Source of the DNA: Tenacibaculum sp. SZ-18
GTDB taxonomy: Bacteria > Bacteroidota > Bacteroidia > Flavobacteriales > Flavobacteriaceae
Direction: 5' to 3'
Length of the DNA stretch: 64,000 nucleotides
Assembly (NCBI RefSeq): GCF_002813915.1
Contig: NZ_CP019335.1
Coordinates: 3,889,777-3,953,776, forward strand
Positions 62,788 to 64,000 of this stretch are shown one piece after another. The notes beneath the pieces are model-generated. The model did not search any database and was not told the origin of the DNA. It saw nothing but the letters and a program-made list of their open reading frames with translations. The position numbers were made by a program, and so were the translations under genes. The stretch's first letter is position 1, and each line of letters opens with the position of its first letter.

Positions 62788-63127
62788 ATAACAATTAAAG
62801 AAAAACAGCAAAAATCACAAGAGCAATTTCAAGTTATATTAAGAAAAGCGTGAGGAGAAGAGACTTTTAAACAAGATTTAATAGCAAACCCTATTGATAC
62901 GATTGAAAAGGTAACTAGATAACGTATTAATTCACATGAAGGTAAAACCTTAATATTAAAATATCAAAGGGATGATTCTAAGGTTTATATAAATATCTCA
63001 CCATAATCCAACATGGAAGATTTAGAACTAAGTGAAGAGCAATTATAGGTAAATAGCATGCGATGGTGTTATACAGCCAACATGGAGGATAATATTTACA
63101 TTACCAACCGATTCGTTAAACGATTGA
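62788..63127 (+). pseudogene. Degenerate NHLP precursor copy
   Basis: The NHLP leader can still be read from ATA 62788 (where ATG would be) but has in-frame stops TGA 62851 (at the Trp of the AW motif), TAA 62920, TAA 63004 and TAG 63046. The intervening codons read GEETFKQDLIANPIDTIEKV, INSHEGKTLI, SKVYINIS and NMEDLELSEEQL. After the last stop a one-base shift restores IACDG, then VIQPTWRIIFTLPTDSLND to TGA 63125, the expected place and size of a core. It appears to be a fully decayed sixth precursor. Spacing to the AW motif is like that of precursor 5. Confidence 0.8.
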
Positions 63128-63181
63128 TGTGAATAATAAGAATAATAATTAATTAAATAATAACAATTAAACTTTAATATT

Positions 63182-63547
63182 ATGGAGATTACAAGAGAAC
63201 AAAAATTACTGCAACAAGTAGTAAGCGAAGCTTGGGAAAATGCTGATTTTAAATCAAAATTAATAGCAAATCCATTAGAGGCTATAGAGGATTTAACAGG
63301 AGAAAAGTTAAGTATTCCAAAAGGTAAAACCTTTGTAGTGAGAGATCAAACTGATGAGAGTACAGTATATATTAACATACCTGCTAAACAGGAATTAGAG
63401 GATGTCGAATTAAACGAAGACCAGTTAGAGGTTGTAGCGGGAGGTGTTATTGGTGGACCCAATGGGGGAAGTTGTGTTGTAAATCCTTTTTACAATATTT
63501 TGAAACCTGAACACGTATTTGATCCAACACAAGAAACTCAAATTTAA
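63182..63547 (+). CDS. NHLP-type secreted peptide precursor 4
   Basis: 121 residues with an 88-residue leader (AWENADFKSKLIANPLEAIE, DLTGEKLSIPKGKTFVVRDQ, NIPAKQELEDVELNEDQLEV, VAGG). The core (89-121) begins VIGGPNGGSCVVNPFYN and ends near ETQI; it has the only Cys of any core in this set (Cys98), which could allow dimerisation. No promoter like P1/P2 is seen directly upstream, so transcription may depend on P3 or read-through. Confidence 0.88.
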   Translation: MEITREQKLLQQVVSEAWENADFKSKLIANPLEAIEDLTGEKLSIPKGKTFVVRDQTDESTVYINIPAKQELEDVELNEDQLEVVAGGVIGGPNGGSCVVNPFYNILKPEHVFDPTQETQI

Positions 63548-63558
63548 AATATAATATT

Positions 63559-63942
63559 ATGAAAAGAACATTAGAACAACAAGAAAAAGGAAAAGAATTA
63601 CACCAAATGTTAGTGCAAAAAGCATGGGAGAGTGCAACCTTTAAAGAAAAGTTAATTAACAACCCTTATAAAACTATTTCTGAAATTACAGGCGCAAATA
63701 TTTCTAATGATGTTAAGTTAGTCGTGGAAGATCAAACAGATTCTAATATTTTTTATATTAATATTCCAAGAAAGTTTGATGTTGATGAAATTGAATTGAC
63801 AGACGAGCAATTAGAAACTATATCGGGTGGAGGCGATTTAATTACTGGAGCTACAATTGCAGCTGGTGTTGCAGTAGCTACTTTGCTCGGAGCTGCATTT
63901 TCTTTTGGATATGGTGTAGGTAAAGATATAGCTACAAAATAG
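63559..63942 (+). CDS. NHLP-type secreted peptide precursor 5, glycine-zipper core
   Basis: 127 residues. The leader is 91 residues and more divergent (AWESATFKEKLINNPYKTIS, EITGANISNDVKLVVEDQTD, NIPRKFDVDEIELTDEQLET, ISGG). The core (92-127) is a long Ala/Gly/Val stretch, GDLITGATIAAGVAVATLLG then AAFSFGYGVGK, with several GxxxG/small-xxx-small steps and a basic end. It resembles helical membrane-inserting bacteriocins more than the other cores do. Eleven bases after precursor 4. Confidence 0.87.
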   Translation: MKRTLEQQEKGKELHQMLVQKAWESATFKEKLINNPYKTISEITGANISNDVKLVVEDQTDSNIFYINIPRKFDVDEIELTDEQLETISGGGDLITGATIAAGVAVATLLGAAFSFGYGVGKDIATK

Positions 63943-63968
63943 TTTATTATTAAAAATTAACAGAAGAA

Positions 63969-64000
63969 ATGATTACACAAGAACAGATAAATCAAGGGCA
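63969..64000 (+). CDS. Start of a further gene, probably another NHLP precursor (partial)
   Basis: The frame begins at ATG 63969 (MITQEQINQG) and runs off the window. The start resembles those of precursors 4 (MEITREQ) and 5 (MKRTLEQ), and it follows 26 bases after precursor 5. Only ten codons are visible, so the identity is a guess. Confidence 0.35.
   Translation, partial: MITQEQINQG

Noticed and set aside
62375..63942. Precursors as true nitrile hydratase subunits
   Set aside because: They lack the Cys-rich metal-binding CxxCSC motif and the length of the enzyme; only the leader resembles the alpha subunit.
1..64000. tRNA, rRNA or CRISPR array
   Set aside because: No cloverleaf with a GTTCRA T-loop and no regularly spaced repeats were seen in the intergenic regions. 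A dedicated tRNAscan or CRISPR search was not possible.

Overview
The window comes from an AT-rich (roughly one third G+C by eye) member of the Bacteroidota, most likely a marine Flavobacteriaceae. The evidence is the gene content (DUF4296 lipoprotein beside dihydroorotase, DUF5777 and DUF2911 proteins, bacterial GH3 protein, TPR-AraC sensors), promoter -7 boxes of the TAnnTTTG type (before tyrS, leuS, rseP) and the near absence of Shine-Dalgarno sequences. No rRNA, tRNA, CRISPR array or insertion sequence was found.

Layout. 1-5.2 kb: GNAT tail, dihydroorotase, DUF4296 lipoprotein, an extended SDR, tyrS, a Cys-rich mini-protein and a membrane protein. 5.2-7.8 kb: a small CNGKC-motif membrane protein and a Met/His-rich outer-membrane protein, perhaps metal-related, then a decayed membrane-protein pseudogene. 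7.8-12.4 kb: DUF2911, DUF5777/YceI/OB-fold envelope genes, a LytTR sensor and a lipoprotein. 12.7-22.4 kb: leuS, PepSY protein, FemAB-like transferase, tesB, SdpI-family protein, SCO, rseP, a zinc-ribbon mini-protein and a cupin. 23-30 kb: biotin genes (bioB, a ketosynthase, bioA, bioD, DUF2007, bioF) headed by a lone UmuD-like S24 peptidase. 30-41 kb: Lrp regulator, HupE/UreJ protein, dCMP deaminase, S41 protease, GH3 protein with a mini membrane protein, M23 peptidase, nadD-gmk-yicC, EamA transporter and a prolyl oligopeptidase.

41.2-47.3 kb is a compact class I lanthipeptide locus: split LanB (dehydratase and elimination proteins), a TPR-AraC membrane regulator, an AraC regulator and a 57-residue precursor too short for the usual ORF cut-off. 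The precursor and the lanB operon carry the same GATTTATAAATC element, paired 21-22 bp apart, which suggests one regulator controls both. No LanC is present in the window.

47.6-64 kb is an NHLM/NHLP peptide-export locus in one direction: cyclic-nucleotide-binding protein, TolC, HlyD, C39-peptidase ABC exporter, second NHLM ABC protein, an unrecognised HExxH protein, a GAF-GAF-PAS adenylate cyclase, and then a series of precursors with nitrile-hydratase-like leaders. Four leaders are exactly 88 residues, one is 91; a sixth copy is a pseudogene with four stops, and a seventh gene is cut by the window end. A TPR adenylate cyclase sits between the first and second precursors. Two intact promoters, plus a decayed one before the pseudogene, share the same architecture. 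A coherent reading is that cAMP made by two cyclases, sensed by the CNB protein, governs making or exporting a family of secreted peptides with almost no Cys and no modification enzyme in view. This is the most interesting part of the window.
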